From Halostagnicola sp. A56 (lineage in GTDB: Archaea > Halobacteriota > Halobacteria > Halobacteriales > Natrialbaceae), in assembly GCF_000691505.1 (NCBI RefSeq), contig NZ_JMIP02000014.1, positions 361,943 through 425,942 of the forward strand: DNA of 64,000 nt, written 5' to 3'. The position numbers were made by a program, and so were the translations under genes. Positions 30,048 through 39,138 of the stretch are shown here, one piece after another. How positions within the stretch are numbered: position 1 is the stretch's first letter; each line of letters opens with the position of its first letter. The notes beneath the pieces were generated by a model. The model made no database searches. It saw only the letters and a list, made by a program, of their open reading frames with translations, and was not told the origin of the DNA.

Positions 30048-30734
30048 GTGCTGTCGGTCGAACTTCACACCCACTCGTCGCTATCGTACGACGGTCGAGA
30101 TCCGGTCGACCTCATCCTCGAGCAAGCCGCCGCCGTGGGCCTCGACGCGATCGCGATCACGGACCACGACGAAATCGACGCGAGCCTCGAGGCCGCGCGC
30201 CGCGCGTCGGAGTACGATCTGCTTGGCATCCCCGGCATCGAAATCTCGAGCAAGGCGGGCCATATTCTCGGGCTCGGGGTCGAACAAGCCGTTCCGCCCG
30301 GACTGTCCTACGGCGAGACGCTCGAGGCGATTCGCTCACAGGGCGGGATCGCGGTAGTTCCACACCCATTTCAGGAGTCTCGCCACGGCGTGATGGCGCG
30401 AATCACGCGTGAGGATCTCGCCGAGGCCGACGCGATCGAGGTGTACAACTCGCGACTGTTGACCGGCCGTGCCAATCGACAGGCCGAACGCTTCGCGGAG
30501 TCTCACGACCTCCCGATGACTGCGGGAAGCGACGCCCACATCAGCGAAATGGTCGGTCAGGCGGTGACCCGCGTGGACACCGATCGGCGGACCGTCGACG
30601 CGATCCTCGAGGGGATCAGCGAGGGGAAAACCTCCGTGGAGGGCAAGCGAACTCCCTGGCACATCAGCTTTCGACAGGCCGCGGGCGGCGTGACACGTCG
30701 CGTTCGAAAAGGCCTCGGCACGCTCTTTCAATGA
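30048..30734 (+). CDS. PHP-domain metal-dependent phosphoesterase
   Basis: 228 residues from GTG 30048 (VLSVELHTHSSLSYDG); upstream sequence in frame is not protein-like. Metal-binding PHP motifs: HTHSSLSYDGRD (I), AITDHDEI (II), GIEISS (III), VVPHPF (IV), and TAGSDAH (V). Family members hydrolyse phosphate monoesters, such as nucleotide 3'-phosphates or histidinol phosphate. The stop codon overlaps the start of the next gene by ATGA, so expression is coupled with the asparagine-synthase-like protein. Confidence 0.9.
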   Translation: MLSVELHTHSSLSYDGRDPVDLILEQAAAVGLDAIAITDHDEIDASLEAARRASEYDLLGIPGIEISSKAGHILGLGVEQAVPPGLSYGETLEAIRSQGGIAVVPHPFQESRHGVMARITREDLAEADAIEVYNSRLLTGRANRQAERFAESHDLPMTAGSDAHISEMVGQAVTRVDTDRRTVDAILEGISEGKTSVEGKRTPWHISFRQAAGGVTRRVRKGLGTLFQ

Positions 30735-31849
30735 CGCTTCGCGGTACCGACCCCGCGACCGTTCGAACCGCCCTCGACGATCGGAACCCGCTTCCCGGAA
30801 CTGCCGGGTTCGCCGGGACGGTCGACGATCGGCTCGTTCGTGACGTCCTCGGACGGGTTCCGCTGTTCGTCGACGGGAACGTAGATTCACACGCGGATGG
30901 CGATCCGAGTCCCGATCAGTCACCGCAGTGGGCGTTCGATCCGACCGAACTCAGTTCGCCCAAACTCTTTCCGGCCGGCTCCGTCGCCGCTGGGACGGAC
31001 GACTGGCAACCGGACCGAGTCTGGGAGCTTCCCGACCCAACGCCCGAAGCCGATAACGAAACCGCGCTCGAGACCCTCTCGCAGGCGCTCGAGACGGCGA
31101 CCACGACGATGAAAACCGACGACGCGGCCGTCGCGTTTTCGGGCGGCGTCGACTCCGCGCTGGTTGCGGAACTGCTCGATGCGCCGCTCTACGTCGTCGG
31201 CTTTCCCGACAGCCACGACGTCGACGCCGCCCGCACGGCTGCGGCCGCGATGGGGCGAGACCTCACCGTCGTCGAACTCGAGCCAGCCGACCTCGAGCGC
31301 GCCGTTCCCGCCGTCGCCCGCGCAATCGGACGGACGAACGCGATGGATGTCCAGATCGCGCTGGGGCTGTCTCTCGTCGCCGAGCGAGTCGCAGCGGACG
31401 GCTTCGATCGACTCGCGGTCGGACAGGGTGCCGACGAACTGTTCGGCGGCTATGAGAAGGTCGTCCGCCTCGACCACCGCGTCGAGGCCGAAACCGTCCG
31501 CGGTGCCGTCCGCGAGAGTATCGCGACGCTTCCGGCTCAGTTACCCCGCGACGTGTGTGCGATTACGGCCGCGGGCGTCGACCCCGTCGCGCCGTTGCTC
31601 CACGATGCCGTCGTCGACGCGGCGCTTCGACTCCCTGACGATCTCCTCGCTGACGACCAGACACGCAAGAAGGGGCTGCGAGCCGTCGCAACGGACTATC
31701 TGCCACAGTCGGTCGCTTACAGGGACAAAAAGGCCGTCCAGTACGGGAGTCTGATCGCTCGAGAGCTCGACCGACTCGCGAGACAGGCGGGATACAAACG
31801 CCGCATGGACGACCACGTCACGAAGTACGTCGAATCGCTGCTCGAGTGA
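30731..31849 (+). CDS. asparagine synthase-like protein without glutaminase domain
   Basis: 372 residues. The AsnB synthetase (PP-loop ATP pyrophosphatase) domain occupies about 105-360: SGGVDSALVAELL is the PP-loop, followed by GQGADELFGGYEK, the signature of the aspartate-adenylating site, and YRDKKAVQYGS near the C-terminus. The N-terminal 100 residues do not start with the Cys2 nucleophile of AsnB glutaminase and look like a decayed or replaced Ntn domain. It could use free ammonia, or adenylate another carboxylate. ATGA-coupled to the PHP gene. Confidence 0.88.
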   Translation: MTLRGTDPATVRTALDDRNPLPGTAGFAGTVDDRLVRDVLGRVPLFVDGNVDSHADGDPSPDQSPQWAFDPTELSSPKLFPAGSVAAGTDDWQPDRVWELPDPTPEADNETALETLSQALETATTTMKTDDAAVAFSGGVDSALVAELLDAPLYVVGFPDSHDVDAARTAAAAMGRDLTVVELEPADLERAVPAVARAIGRTNAMDVQIALGLSLVAERVAADGFDRLAVGQGADELFGGYEKVVRLDHRVEAETVRGAVRESIATLPAQLPRDVCAITAAGVDPVAPLLHDAVVDAALRLPDDLLADDQTRKKGLRAVATDYLPQSVAYRDKKAVQYGSLIARELDRLARQAGYKRRMDDHVTKYVESLLE

Positions 31850-31915
31850 GAATACGTCTTGACAGCCGGTCCGCCAGCGGCTCGAAATCGGCGGTCGCAG
31901 TCGAAATCGTTCGGT

Positions 31916-33013
31916 TCAGCTCTCGGTGTCGGTCGGAACCGCGTTCGCTTGCTGTTGCTCGCGATAGTCGGCGACCATCCGTCTGTTGATCTCGCCGATC
32001 CGATCGGCCGTCGCGCCGACGAGTTCGTCGATCCGGTCGTAGACGTCGCTGTCTTCGTTCTTCGCGACCGTTCCCTCGCCGCCGTCGGCGCCGAAGTCCG
32101 GATGCATCGGGATCCGGTTGAGGATCGGGATATCGAAATCGTCGACGATCTTGTCGACGCCCTTGCCCTGATCGCCGAACAGTTCGTGTTCGTCCTCACA
32201 GCTCGGACAGATGAACGAACTCATGTTCTCGACGATGCCGACGATCGGCGTGTCGTGTTTCTGGAACATGTTGATCCCCTTTCGTGTGTCCTCGAGCGCC
32301 ATCTCCTGTGGCGTCGTGACGACGACCGCGCCGTCGACCGGCATCGACTGCAGCAGGTTCAGCGAGGCGTCGCCGGTCCCCGGCGGCAGGTCGACGATGA
32401 GGTAATCGAGCCGCCCCCACTCGACGCCCTCGAGGAACTTCATCATGAACTTGTTGACCATCGGCCCCCGGAGGATCGCCGGGTCGTCCTCGTCTTCCAT
32501 CATGAATCCCATGCTCATGATGCGGACGCCGTCCGAACGCGGCGGAACGAGGTCCTCGTTCGGCATCACGCCCGGTTCGCTCTCGACCGGCAGGATTCGG
32601 GGGATGTTCGGACCGTGAATGTCAGCGTCGAGAATGCCGACCATCGCGCCGCGGTCCTCGAGTCCGGCGGCGATGTTGGCCGCGACCGTCGTCTTGCCGA
32701 CCCCGCCTTTCCCCGAGGAGACGGCGATGACGTTTCTGACGTCCGGCAAGACCTCGTCGTCGAATCCCATCGCGCCGCTGACGGCCGCCGAGAGGTTCGC
32801 CTCGATACCCTCCTCGGCGAGCACCTCTCGGATCTCGTTTCCGATGTCCATCTCCGCCGGCGAGTACGGCGCGTTGAACGCGAGGGAGATGTCCGCGGTC
32901 CCGTCCTCGAGTTCGAGGTCGTTGACGAGGCCGAGCGAGACGATTCCCTCGCCGATCATCGGGTCCTCGACGCTCTCGAGTTTGATCTTGAGTTCGTGTT
33001 CTGTAATACTCAT
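31916..33013 (-). CDS. apbC: Mrp/NBP35-type Fe-S cluster carrier P-loop ATPase
   Basis: 365 residues from ATG 33013 (MSITEHELKIKLESV). The N-terminal MIP18/DUF59 domain is at 1-85. A deviant Walker A, GKGGVGKTT, is at 101-109. The CPSC pair (Cys269, Cys272) bridges the shared cluster of the dimer. The C-terminal 60 residues are acidic. It holds and delivers [4Fe-4S] clusters to apo-proteins. Its neighbour on the 5' side is the Fe-S redox operon (33161-36254), though spacing and promoters do not show co-transcription. Confidence 0.95.
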   Translation of the reverse strand: MSITEHELKIKLESVEDPMIGEGIVSLGLVNDLELEDGTADISLAFNAPYSPAEMDIGNEIREVLAEEGIEANLSAAVSGAMGFDDEVLPDVRNVIAVSSGKGGVGKTTVAANIAAGLEDRGAMVGILDADIHGPNIPRILPVESEPGVMPNEDLVPPRSDGVRIMSMGFMMEDEDDPAILRGPMVNKFMMKFLEGVEWGRLDYLIVDLPPGTGDASLNLLQSMPVDGAVVVTTPQEMALEDTRKGINMFQKHDTPIVGIVENMSSFICPSCEDEHELFGDQGKGVDKIVDDFDIPILNRIPMHPDFGADGGEGTVAKNEDSDVYDRIDELVGATADRIGEINRRMVADYREQQQANAVPTDTES

Positions 33014-33160
33014 GGTATCTCTGGCTGGTACACGAAATGAGGGCATCGAGCGGGATACGTGTACTGGTTCGGGGTAGTCCAGCGGGATGGACTGAGAACG
33101 AAAGCGGAGGCTACACGATGGATACCGGGGTGATAGAATCGAAAAACGAATCGGCGTTTC

Positions 33161-33454
33161 TTACGGACCGGGCGCACTGATCGGTTCGGGCATGCCGCCG
33201 TAGAAGAGCACGCCGATAAGCATCGTGAGGACGAACATTCCGCCCCACATCATCGTCGTGATGCCGACGAGATAGGTCACGCCCAGCACCTGCGATTTGA
33301 CGTTGCGCGGTTTGCCGACGAACCAAGCGATGAGCATCACGTAGATCGGAACCAGGATCAGCGCGAAGATGACCCAGGTCCCCTCGTTGACGAACCCGGT
33401 GAATCCGCCGGTTCCGTCGTAGCCGTGATACAGGAGCGTCGAAGCGAGGCTCAT
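33161..33454 (-). CDS. small membrane subunit of the NrfD/DmsB-like redox module
   Basis: 97 residues, two TM helices (about 27-46 and 56-85) joined by a WFVGKPRNVKSQ loop. The ATG overlaps the stop of the NrfD-like gene (ATGA at 33451-33454), so it is made with it. No cofactor motif. It probably stabilises or anchors the complex. No family name recognised. Confidence 0.82.
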   Translation of the reverse strand: MSLASTLLYHGYDGTGGFTGFVNEGTWVIFALILVPIYVMLIAWFVGKPRNVKSQVLGVTYLVGITTMMWGGMFVLTMLIGVLFYGGMPEPISAPGP

Positions 33455-34809
33455 GCTTTCACCTCCTGCTCGGTGGCCGCAGTTGTATCCTCGTGTGCGT
33501 GGTCCTCGTTCAGATGCTCGATCGCGTGGAGTTCGACGACCGGCACCATCTTCGAGAGCGAGAGGAAGAACAACACGACCATCCCGATGGTACCGACGAG
33601 CGAGAGCCACTCGATTATACTCGGGAAGTACTCACCCGGCGTCGCCGCGTAGATGTCGAAGGTCGGGTGCAAGAAGCCCTCGACGACGAACAGCAGTTTC
33701 TCGAGGAACGTCCCGGTCAGCACCGCGAGACCGGCGACGATCGCTCGCGGTTTGCTAAACAGCGACGGGCGAATCGCCTGGGCGAAGATGTACGCCAGCG
33801 TCGCGGAGACGAGTCCCATCGAGAACAGGTAGACCGGATGTCCGATCTTCGCGTCCGTCGCGACCGACTTGTTCGTCGGGCCGAGGAACGAGCCGTTGAC
33901 CACCTGCTGGACCTGCAGCCACAGGAACAGCAGACAGAAGAATCCGAGCCAGAGAAGCAGGCCGCGGAAGATGTCGTCGGTGAAGATGTGTTCCCAATCG
34001 TACGCGCGACGGAAGGCGTAGGCGATGAGGATGACGCCGCTAATCGCCGAGGTCAGTGCGATGGTGAGGAACTGCGGCCCCTGAACCGCGCCGGTCCAGG
34101 CGGGCATCGCCGGCAGCACCGAGAACAGCCACGGGATAACGCCGCCGTGTAGCAGGAGCGGTGCCATGATGATGACCGCCAGCGCGAGCCACCAGACCAT
34201 CTGTTCGATGACCTCGTCTTCTTTCTCCGTGTACCCGATGGTCATGATCTTGTAGACCGGCTCGAGATAATCGGGGAGTTGATCGCGGAGTCGGTGGACG
34301 TCGTATCGAAGCGTGAGTCCGAGATAGGTCGCTGTCATCACGAAGTAGGCCGTGATGACGGTCACGTCCCACACGAGCGGCGAGTTGTTGACCGTGATGT
34401 GGAAGTGACCGAGAACGCTCGTGACCATCCGGTCCGGTCGACCCATGTGAACCAGAATGTAGAACCCGGCGGCCGAGAGGCCGGCGAGGGTCAGCATTTC
34501 CGCAAGGCGGGCGACCGGTAGATACCGATCCATTCCGAGGAGTCGAACGGCGGCAGAGAGGATGATCCCGCCGTGAGCGATCCCGACCCACCAGATGAAC
34601 GCGCCGATGTACAGCCCCCAGGTGGAGCCGCCACCGGAGCCCCAGTCGCCGAGGCCGGTGACGATCAGTCCCTGCTGAAGCTGATACGCCCACGCGACGA
34701 GGAACGCGCCGAGTGCGAGCGCCGAGACGGCGTACAGGGCGACGTACTTCTTCGTGAACGTGTTGATCGGCCGAAGAATGTCCTCTTCGGAGGGCGTCTT
34801 GGTGCTCAT
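33451..34809 (-). CDS. nrfD: NrfD/PsrC-family membrane quinone-reactive subunit
   Basis: 452 residues with about ten TM helices. PsrC/ActC-type pattern: GAFIWWVGIAHGGIILSAAVRLL, then VHMGRPDRMVTSVLGHFHITVNNSPLVWDV, and LLLWLGFFCLLFLWLQVQQVVNG. Such subunits pass electrons between quinone and a membrane-face ferredoxin subunit. ATGA overlaps link it to the upstream 4Fe-4S gene and to the small membrane gene. There is no cytochrome b or c motif. The C-terminal tail is soluble and acidic. Confidence 0.92.
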   Translation of the reverse strand: MSTKTPSEEDILRPINTFTKKYVALYAVSALALGAFLVAWAYQLQQGLIVTGLGDWGSGGGSTWGLYIGAFIWWVGIAHGGIILSAAVRLLGMDRYLPVARLAEMLTLAGLSAAGFYILVHMGRPDRMVTSVLGHFHITVNNSPLVWDVTVITAYFVMTATYLGLTLRYDVHRLRDQLPDYLEPVYKIMTIGYTEKEDEVIEQMVWWLALAVIIMAPLLLHGGVIPWLFSVLPAMPAWTGAVQGPQFLTIALTSAISGVILIAYAFRRAYDWEHIFTDDIFRGLLLWLGFFCLLFLWLQVQQVVNGSFLGPTNKSVATDAKIGHPVYLFSMGLVSATLAYIFAQAIRPSLFSKPRAIVAGLAVLTGTFLEKLLFVVEGFLHPTFDIYAATPGEYFPSIIEWLSLVGTIGMVVLFFLSLSKMVPVVELHAIEHLNEDHAHEDTTAATEQEVKA

Positions 34810-36254
34810 AGGGACACCCCGAAGTCACCGACGGTCCCCTCGTCGAGGACGTCCTTGCGGTTGTCGACGAGTTGGATCGATCCGCCGTCAGCACGGTCTG
34901 CTTCCATGTCGCTGTAGGCGACCGGCGTTTCAGTCTGGTGAGCGGTCGGGCCGGGTTCGTTGCCGAAGTAGACGACGTTCGGGTTAGTTCCGATGTCCTC
35001 GAGCAGCTTGAAGTTTGAGGACGGCGACCCCGAGTAGTCGACGAGCGCTTCCTGTGCGGCCTCTTCGTCGGCGCCCTCGAACTCCTCGTCCTCGTCGGGT
35101 TCGCTGGCGAGTTCGAGTTCGACGAGGACTTCCTGACTACCGAGGTCGAGACCGTGGCTCGCGAGTACGTCGAAGACCTCGAGAATCGCCTCTTCGTACT
35201 GCACGGAGTCGGCGTCGTCCTCGCCGAAGTTCTCGGTGACGATTTCTGCCGCCTTCATCACGGTGAGCAACTCTTCGTCGAGGTCTTCAGATGCCTCGAG
35301 AACGGACTCGAGATCAGAGCCAGCGCCGGAGAGGTTCTCCTCGAGGCCAGATGTCGAAGGGAGACTACTGTTCATTTCGACGAGAGCGCGACCCCGCGCC
35401 GGGTTATCGATGTACCGCTGTGGGTCGCTGGTCTCGCGTTTCATGTCGCCGAACTGGATCGCGTCAGGCGGGCACATTTCTTCGCAAGCCGACGTACCGA
35501 CCTTCTCCTCGCCACTGAAGCCATCCTGACGAGACGGGCACATGGTACACTTGCTCATGACTCCGCGGGGAGCGCGGCTGTCAACCCAACGGCCTCGCTC
35601 GTCGGTCATCATGTGACCTTCCGTATCGGAATGAGCCTCCTCGATCTGCTCGGTGGAGATGTCCGGTTCGTCCCACTGGAAGTAGTTGACGCCGTACGGG
35701 CAGGCGACCTGACAGTATCGGCAGCCGATACAGACATCGTAGTCGGTCAGAACCAGGCCGTCTTTGTCTCGCGTGTGGCGAGCCGTCGTCGGACAGACCT
35801 TCTCACACGGTGCGTCGGTACAGTGTTGGCACGGTCGGACGAGTCGGTTTCGGCTGGAGTCCGGACCGCCATCCTCGTACTGGAGGACGTACATCCAGTT
35901 GACACCCTGATCGAGGTTGTTCTCTTGAGCACAAGCCTTGACACAGGAGAGACAACCGTCACAGCGCTCCAGATCGATCGTCATACCCCATTGGGTATCA
36001 CCCTGTTCGGTGGTTTCAGATCCGCCCGCTTCGGCCGCGCTGACGCTGGGTTCGTCGCCGCCTTGCGTGGTTCCCCACGCACCGATACCGACGGCAGCAC
36101 CGGCACCCATCTTCTTCATGACGCCGCGTCGGCTATCCTCGCCGTCGCCGCCGAGGCTTTTCAGCATCTCGGCGAAACCCCCGGCGTTCTTCTTGGCTTC
36201 CTCGTAGGCGGCCTCGTGTCCGAGCGGGTGGAACGACTCGTCGTCTGCGCTCAT
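34806..36254 (-). CDS. Tat-type 4x[4Fe-4S] ferredoxin subunit (DmsB/HybA/ActB-like) with long acidic insertion
   Basis: 482 residues. A twin-arginine-like segment (SRRGVMKK, Arg42-Arg43, then a hydrophobic GAGAAVGIGAWG) suggests export after a 40-residue leader. Sixteen Cys bind four clusters: C98/101/104/108, C142/145/150/154, C175/178/181/185 and C236/239/257/261. The usual C-terminal element SSNFKLLEDIGTNPNVVYF is separated from the core by about 115 acidic residues (295-410), absent from normal DmsB/PsrB proteins. It should carry electrons between NrfD and a catalytic subunit. None is encoded here; partners may be elsewhere, or it may be part of an alternative-complex-III-like assembly. 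Confidence 0.9.
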   Translation of the reverse strand: MSADDESFHPLGHEAAYEEAKKNAGGFAEMLKSLGGDGEDSRRGVMKKMGAGAAVGIGAWGTTQGGDEPSVSAAEAGGSETTEQGDTQWGMTIDLERCDGCLSCVKACAQENNLDQGVNWMYVLQYEDGGPDSSRNRLVRPCQHCTDAPCEKVCPTTARHTRDKDGLVLTDYDVCIGCRYCQVACPYGVNYFQWDEPDISTEQIEEAHSDTEGHMMTDERGRWVDSRAPRGVMSKCTMCPSRQDGFSGEEKVGTSACEEMCPPDAIQFGDMKRETSDPQRYIDNPARGRALVEMNSSLPSTSGLEENLSGAGSDLESVLEASEDLDEELLTVMKAAEIVTENFGEDDADSVQYEEAILEVFDVLASHGLDLGSQEVLVELELASEPDEDEEFEGADEEAAQEALVDYSGSPSSNFKLLEDIGTNPNVVYFGNEPGPTAHQTETPVAYSDMEADRADGGSIQLVDNRKDVLDEGTVGDFGVSL

Positions 36255-36769
36255 CGGGTTAGAACACCCCCGATGTGGCTGTCGAGTTCACGTGCGTTAA
36301 ACATGTCTGCACGCAATCATATTTGGTCATTTGTGGAACCTCTACACCGTTTTCACCACTAGATGCGTTTCAAGCATCAAGCCGATTGCCAGCGTGCGAG
36401 AATAGATGCGAATATATTCGCTTATTTATATGGGGAAGAGGGATTGATGAATATACACACAACAAGAGTGTGAAGAGATAATAAGTAACTATGTCATGGG
36501 ATTATATTTTAGTATGTAGGTTTGAGCCGCTAATCTACAGATTCACCTATATTTATTTGGTTTACTGGTGTTATTTGACAGGTTTTCCCCATTCTAAGAT
36601 GTTTTCCACGACCGTTTGTTATATCGGAACGATAAAGGTCGAGACACTGGATCTCTGTACTATTGATCTATTGACTCTTACCATACTCGCGAACGCTCGA
36701 GCATCTACAAGCCAGAGTGATAGCTCTCGCGGGGAGACATGAACCAAAGTAGAAATCTCCAGGGCCCGT
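36255..36769. promoter_or_regulatory. AT-rich region upstream of the redox operon with a 14-bp palindrome
   Basis: This 515-bp gap has no credible gene. It is AT-rich from 36400 to 36700. GCGAATATATTCGC at 36408-36421 is a perfect palindrome. On the minus strand a CATATAAATAA box (about 36423-36433) lies next to it, some 170 nt before the ferredoxin ATG. The palindrome overlaps the presumed promoter and may be an operator for the redox operon. Confidence 0.45.
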
Positions 36770-37327
36770 CTACAAGTGTTCAGCGTTGTGCCACACGTTC
36801 CAGGTTTCAGGTGTCTGTGGCCACTGCTGGGCAGGACGTCCGCCATCTTCCGGGGCCTCTTCCATTTTCGCCGTCAATTCGATCGGATACCCATCTGGAT
36901 CCGGGAAGTACAGGAAGATGTTGTTCCCAGGACCATGTCGACCTGGGCCACGATAAATCGGATGGCCGCGCTCCTCTAGCCCATCCGCCGCGCGTTTGAT
37001 GCCCTCGTAGTCGGGAACTTCGAACGCGATGTGGTAGATCGGACCGGTCGTCGGCAGCATCGGTGGACCGTCTTCGGGGAGTTTCTCGTTGAACTCGTGG
37101 AGGTCAAGTTCGAGTTCTCCACGTTGTTCGAGCGCCTCGAGTTCCTCGTCCGAGTACTGCGTGATGTTCATCTCGTGGTGGTCCGCATCCTCGGAGACTG
37201 CGGGCGTGCGTAAGAACGCGACCGAGTCTCCGATTCGGTCCGAGACCTCCATGTTCATGACGTCGGTGTAGAACTCGATCGTTCGCTCGATATCTCGTAC
37301 TTTGATCGCAACGTGGTCTAATCCCAT
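36770..37327 (-). CDS. VOC-family ring-cleaving dioxygenase-like protein
   Basis: 185 residues from ATG 37327 (MGLDHVAIKVRDIERTIEFY); ATG 37342 would add five. The extradiol dioxygenase/glyoxalase fold has a first ligand His in LDHVAIKV, a second in IYHIAFEV and Glu in YPIELTAKM. An insert EELEALEQRGELELDLHEFNE resembles VOC proteins of aromatic catabolism. It is the last gene of the leftward arm of the 36.8-43.9-kb catabolic cluster, 90 nt after the EamA transporter. Likely opens or modifies a ring intermediate. Substrate not predictable. Confidence 0.85.
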   Translation of the reverse strand: MGLDHVAIKVRDIERTIEFYTDVMNMEVSDRIGDSVAFLRTPAVSEDADHHEMNITQYSDEELEALEQRGELELDLHEFNEKLPEDGPPMLPTTGPIYHIAFEVPDYEGIKRAADGLEERGHPIYRGPGRHGPGNNIFLYFPDPDGYPIELTAKMEEAPEDGGRPAQQWPQTPETWNVWHNAEHL

Positions 37328-37417
37328 ATTTTCTACGACCATATACTAACACCCAGAGCCAAGCGTATTGAGTGTATCGGTTGGTGAACTATTGTCACGG
37401 CGACACCTCCGTCGAGG

Positions 37418-38299
37418 CTAAGACGAAATCGCGAGTAACCCAACGCCGGCGACGACGAGTATCGTTCCCAACGCGAGCTGTGGCGTGAACGGTTCCCGCT
37501 CGCGCAAGAAGCTGTAGGTCAGGACGAGGCCGAACAATGGCGTCGCGTTCAAGATTGGCGTCACGACCACGACCGTTCCCGAACCCAACGCTGCATAGAG
37601 TGAGACAAGTCCGATACTCGAGGCGAGTCCGGCAAGTACGAAGTACCGAAGGTCGTCCCGGGGGATCGACAACGCTTCTCTGTGGTTCCCGGAGACGGCG
37701 AAGAACACACACGCGATGAACCACGACGTCGTGAGAGTAACCGCGGCTCCCACGGCTGGCGCTGAGACGAGTTCCATTCCGATGTCCCGAAGTAACTGGA
37801 CGCTTCCGTAGATGACCGCGCCGCCTATCGGAAACAACAGATTCCGGTACCGAACGGGTCCGACGGAGTCGTCGTTTCTTCCCGAAGTTGCGAGGAGGAT
37901 ACCGCCCGCGATCGTCGCGAGCGCACCGACACCACTCGCTCGAGTCATCGTTTCGCCGAGCAAGAAGACGGCCAGGACAATCGAGACGAGCGGGTTCGAG
38001 TTGCTGATCGGCAGCGTCAGGTTCACACCGACTCGCTGGATGCCGATGTAATTACACAGCCGGCCGAGAACCGGCGCAAACACGCCCGCGAGAACGAAGT
38101 ATCGCCACGCCCACAGATGAACGGTCACGTCGTAGAACGCGAGGCTAATCGTCCACAGGACGACGACGTTGACGCTGACCGTCGCGAACATCGCCGCAAT
38201 CGGCTTCGAGCGATCGACACCGAACCGGACGAGCACTGACGAGGTGGCGAACGCCGCGGCTGTCGCGAGCGCGAAGAGTATCTGGACTGGGAATTCCAT
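37418..38299 (-). CDS. EamA (DMT superfamily) transporter
   Basis: 293 residues, ten TM helices in two EamA repeats (about 1-140 and 155-290). The repeat signature NSNPLVSIVLAVFLLGETMTRASGVGALATIAGGILL occurs in the first half and NATPLFGLVLTYSFLREREPFTPQLALGTILVVAGV in the second. ATG 38299 is preferred over the TTG at 38302. It follows the aspartate dehydrogenase gene by 9 nt, so it is in its operon. Likely imports or exports a pathway substrate or product. Confidence 0.9.
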   Translation of the reverse strand: MEFPVQILFALATAAAFATSSVLVRFGVDRSKPIAAMFATVSVNVVVLWTISLAFYDVTVHLWAWRYFVLAGVFAPVLGRLCNYIGIQRVGVNLTLPISNSNPLVSIVLAVFLLGETMTRASGVGALATIAGGILLATSGRNDDSVGPVRYRNLLFPIGGAVIYGSVQLLRDIGMELVSAPAVGAAVTLTTSWFIACVFFAVSGNHREALSIPRDDLRYFVLAGLASSIGLVSLYAALGSGTVVVVTPILNATPLFGLVLTYSFLREREPFTPQLALGTILVVAGVGLLAISS

Positions 38300-38308
38300 C
38301 AAATCTCG

Positions 38309-39133
38309 TTACGTTCCGATGTCGATCGACGCCTCGAGGCTTCGCAGCTTTTCGATCGCGGACACCGCCGCCAGATAGCTCGTCTTCGGGTTCGTGGGTG
38401 ACGGGACGTTTCGTACCGTCGTCTCGATGTCGCCGCTGCCGCCGTCGGCGGAGATCCGATGGACATTGTTTTCCTCGTCCGGATCGGCGATGATCTTGAC
38501 TGCCGTTTCGTCCGGTCCGATACCCGCGAGGCTGAGTGCGACGGCGACGTTGATGTTCGACGGAAACGCGGCGGCGGCGTCCGTGGCCGGTCCCTCGAAG
38601 ATCACTGTCGGCTCACCGATCGCCGAGAGGTCGATGTCGTTGTCGACGACGTAGGGTGCTCCCTCGAGACCCGCGGGCGGTTTCGTTGTCGTCAACGACA
38701 CCGATTCCAGCTCGCCCGTCAGGGCAGCCGCCTTGATACTATCGAGCCCGGCGATCGCACCAGAGGGAGCATACAGCCGCCCCTTGCTCGTCCGTGCGGC
38801 GTCGACAATCTCTTCGCGTAGCGTTTCGTCGGCTAAGGCACCGATACTCAGCAGAAGACAGTCGCGGTCGGCCTCGAGTGCATCGGTCGCGATCTCCTCG
38901 ACGGCCGTCTGTCCCGCGGCCTCGACGATCAAATCTGCCTCGAGCAGATCGTCGGGACCGGATGCTTCGACCGGCTGGGACCGGTCGTCGAACTGGTCTT
39001 GAGTTGCTGCGATCTGCTCCGGGTGGCGATCGTAGATGACATCGAGGGTCGCTGGTATCGTTCCATCGGCGATCGCACGCGCAATTTCGGTTGCAATCGT
39101 CCCACAGCCAAAGATAGCGATCGAACGCGTCAT
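38309..39133 (-). CDS. L-aspartate dehydrogenase family (NadX-like) protein
   Basis: 274 residues. N-terminal NAD(P) Rossmann domain (IAIFGCGTIATEIARAI, 5-21), then the DUF108 catalytic domain. The latter includes LYAPSGAIAGLDSIKAAALTGELESVSLTTTKPP and FPSNINVAVALSLAGIGPDETAVKIIADPD, typical of aspartate dehydrogenases. The enzyme interconverts aspartate and iminosuccinate/oxaloacetate plus ammonia. NadX usually sits with nadA/nadC; here it heads a catabolic operon instead, where it could assimilate or release nitrogen. Divergent from the NicX-like gene. Confidence 0.9.
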   Translation of the reverse strand: MTRSIAIFGCGTIATEIARAIADGTIPATLDVIYDRHPEQIAATQDQFDDRSQPVEASGPDDLLEADLIVEAAGQTAVEEIATDALEADRDCLLLSIGALADETLREEIVDAARTSKGRLYAPSGAIAGLDSIKAAALTGELESVSLTTTKPPAGLEGAPYVVDNDIDLSAIGEPTVIFEGPATDAAAAFPSNINVAVALSLAGIGPDETAVKIIADPDEENNVHRISADGGSGDIETTVRNVPSPTNPKTSYLAAVSAIEKLRSLEASIDIGT

Positions 39134-39138
39134 AGCAC

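Noticed and set aside
31859-33040. 393-codon plus-strand frame
   Set aside because: Antisense to the Mrp/NBP35 ATPase, with no recognisable motif.
36275-36742. Two short plus-strand frames in the AT-rich gap upstream of the redox operon
   Set aside because: Composition (Cys, Tyr, Leu-rich, few acidic residues) is unlike haloarchaeal proteins; probably chance open frames in AT-rich DNA.
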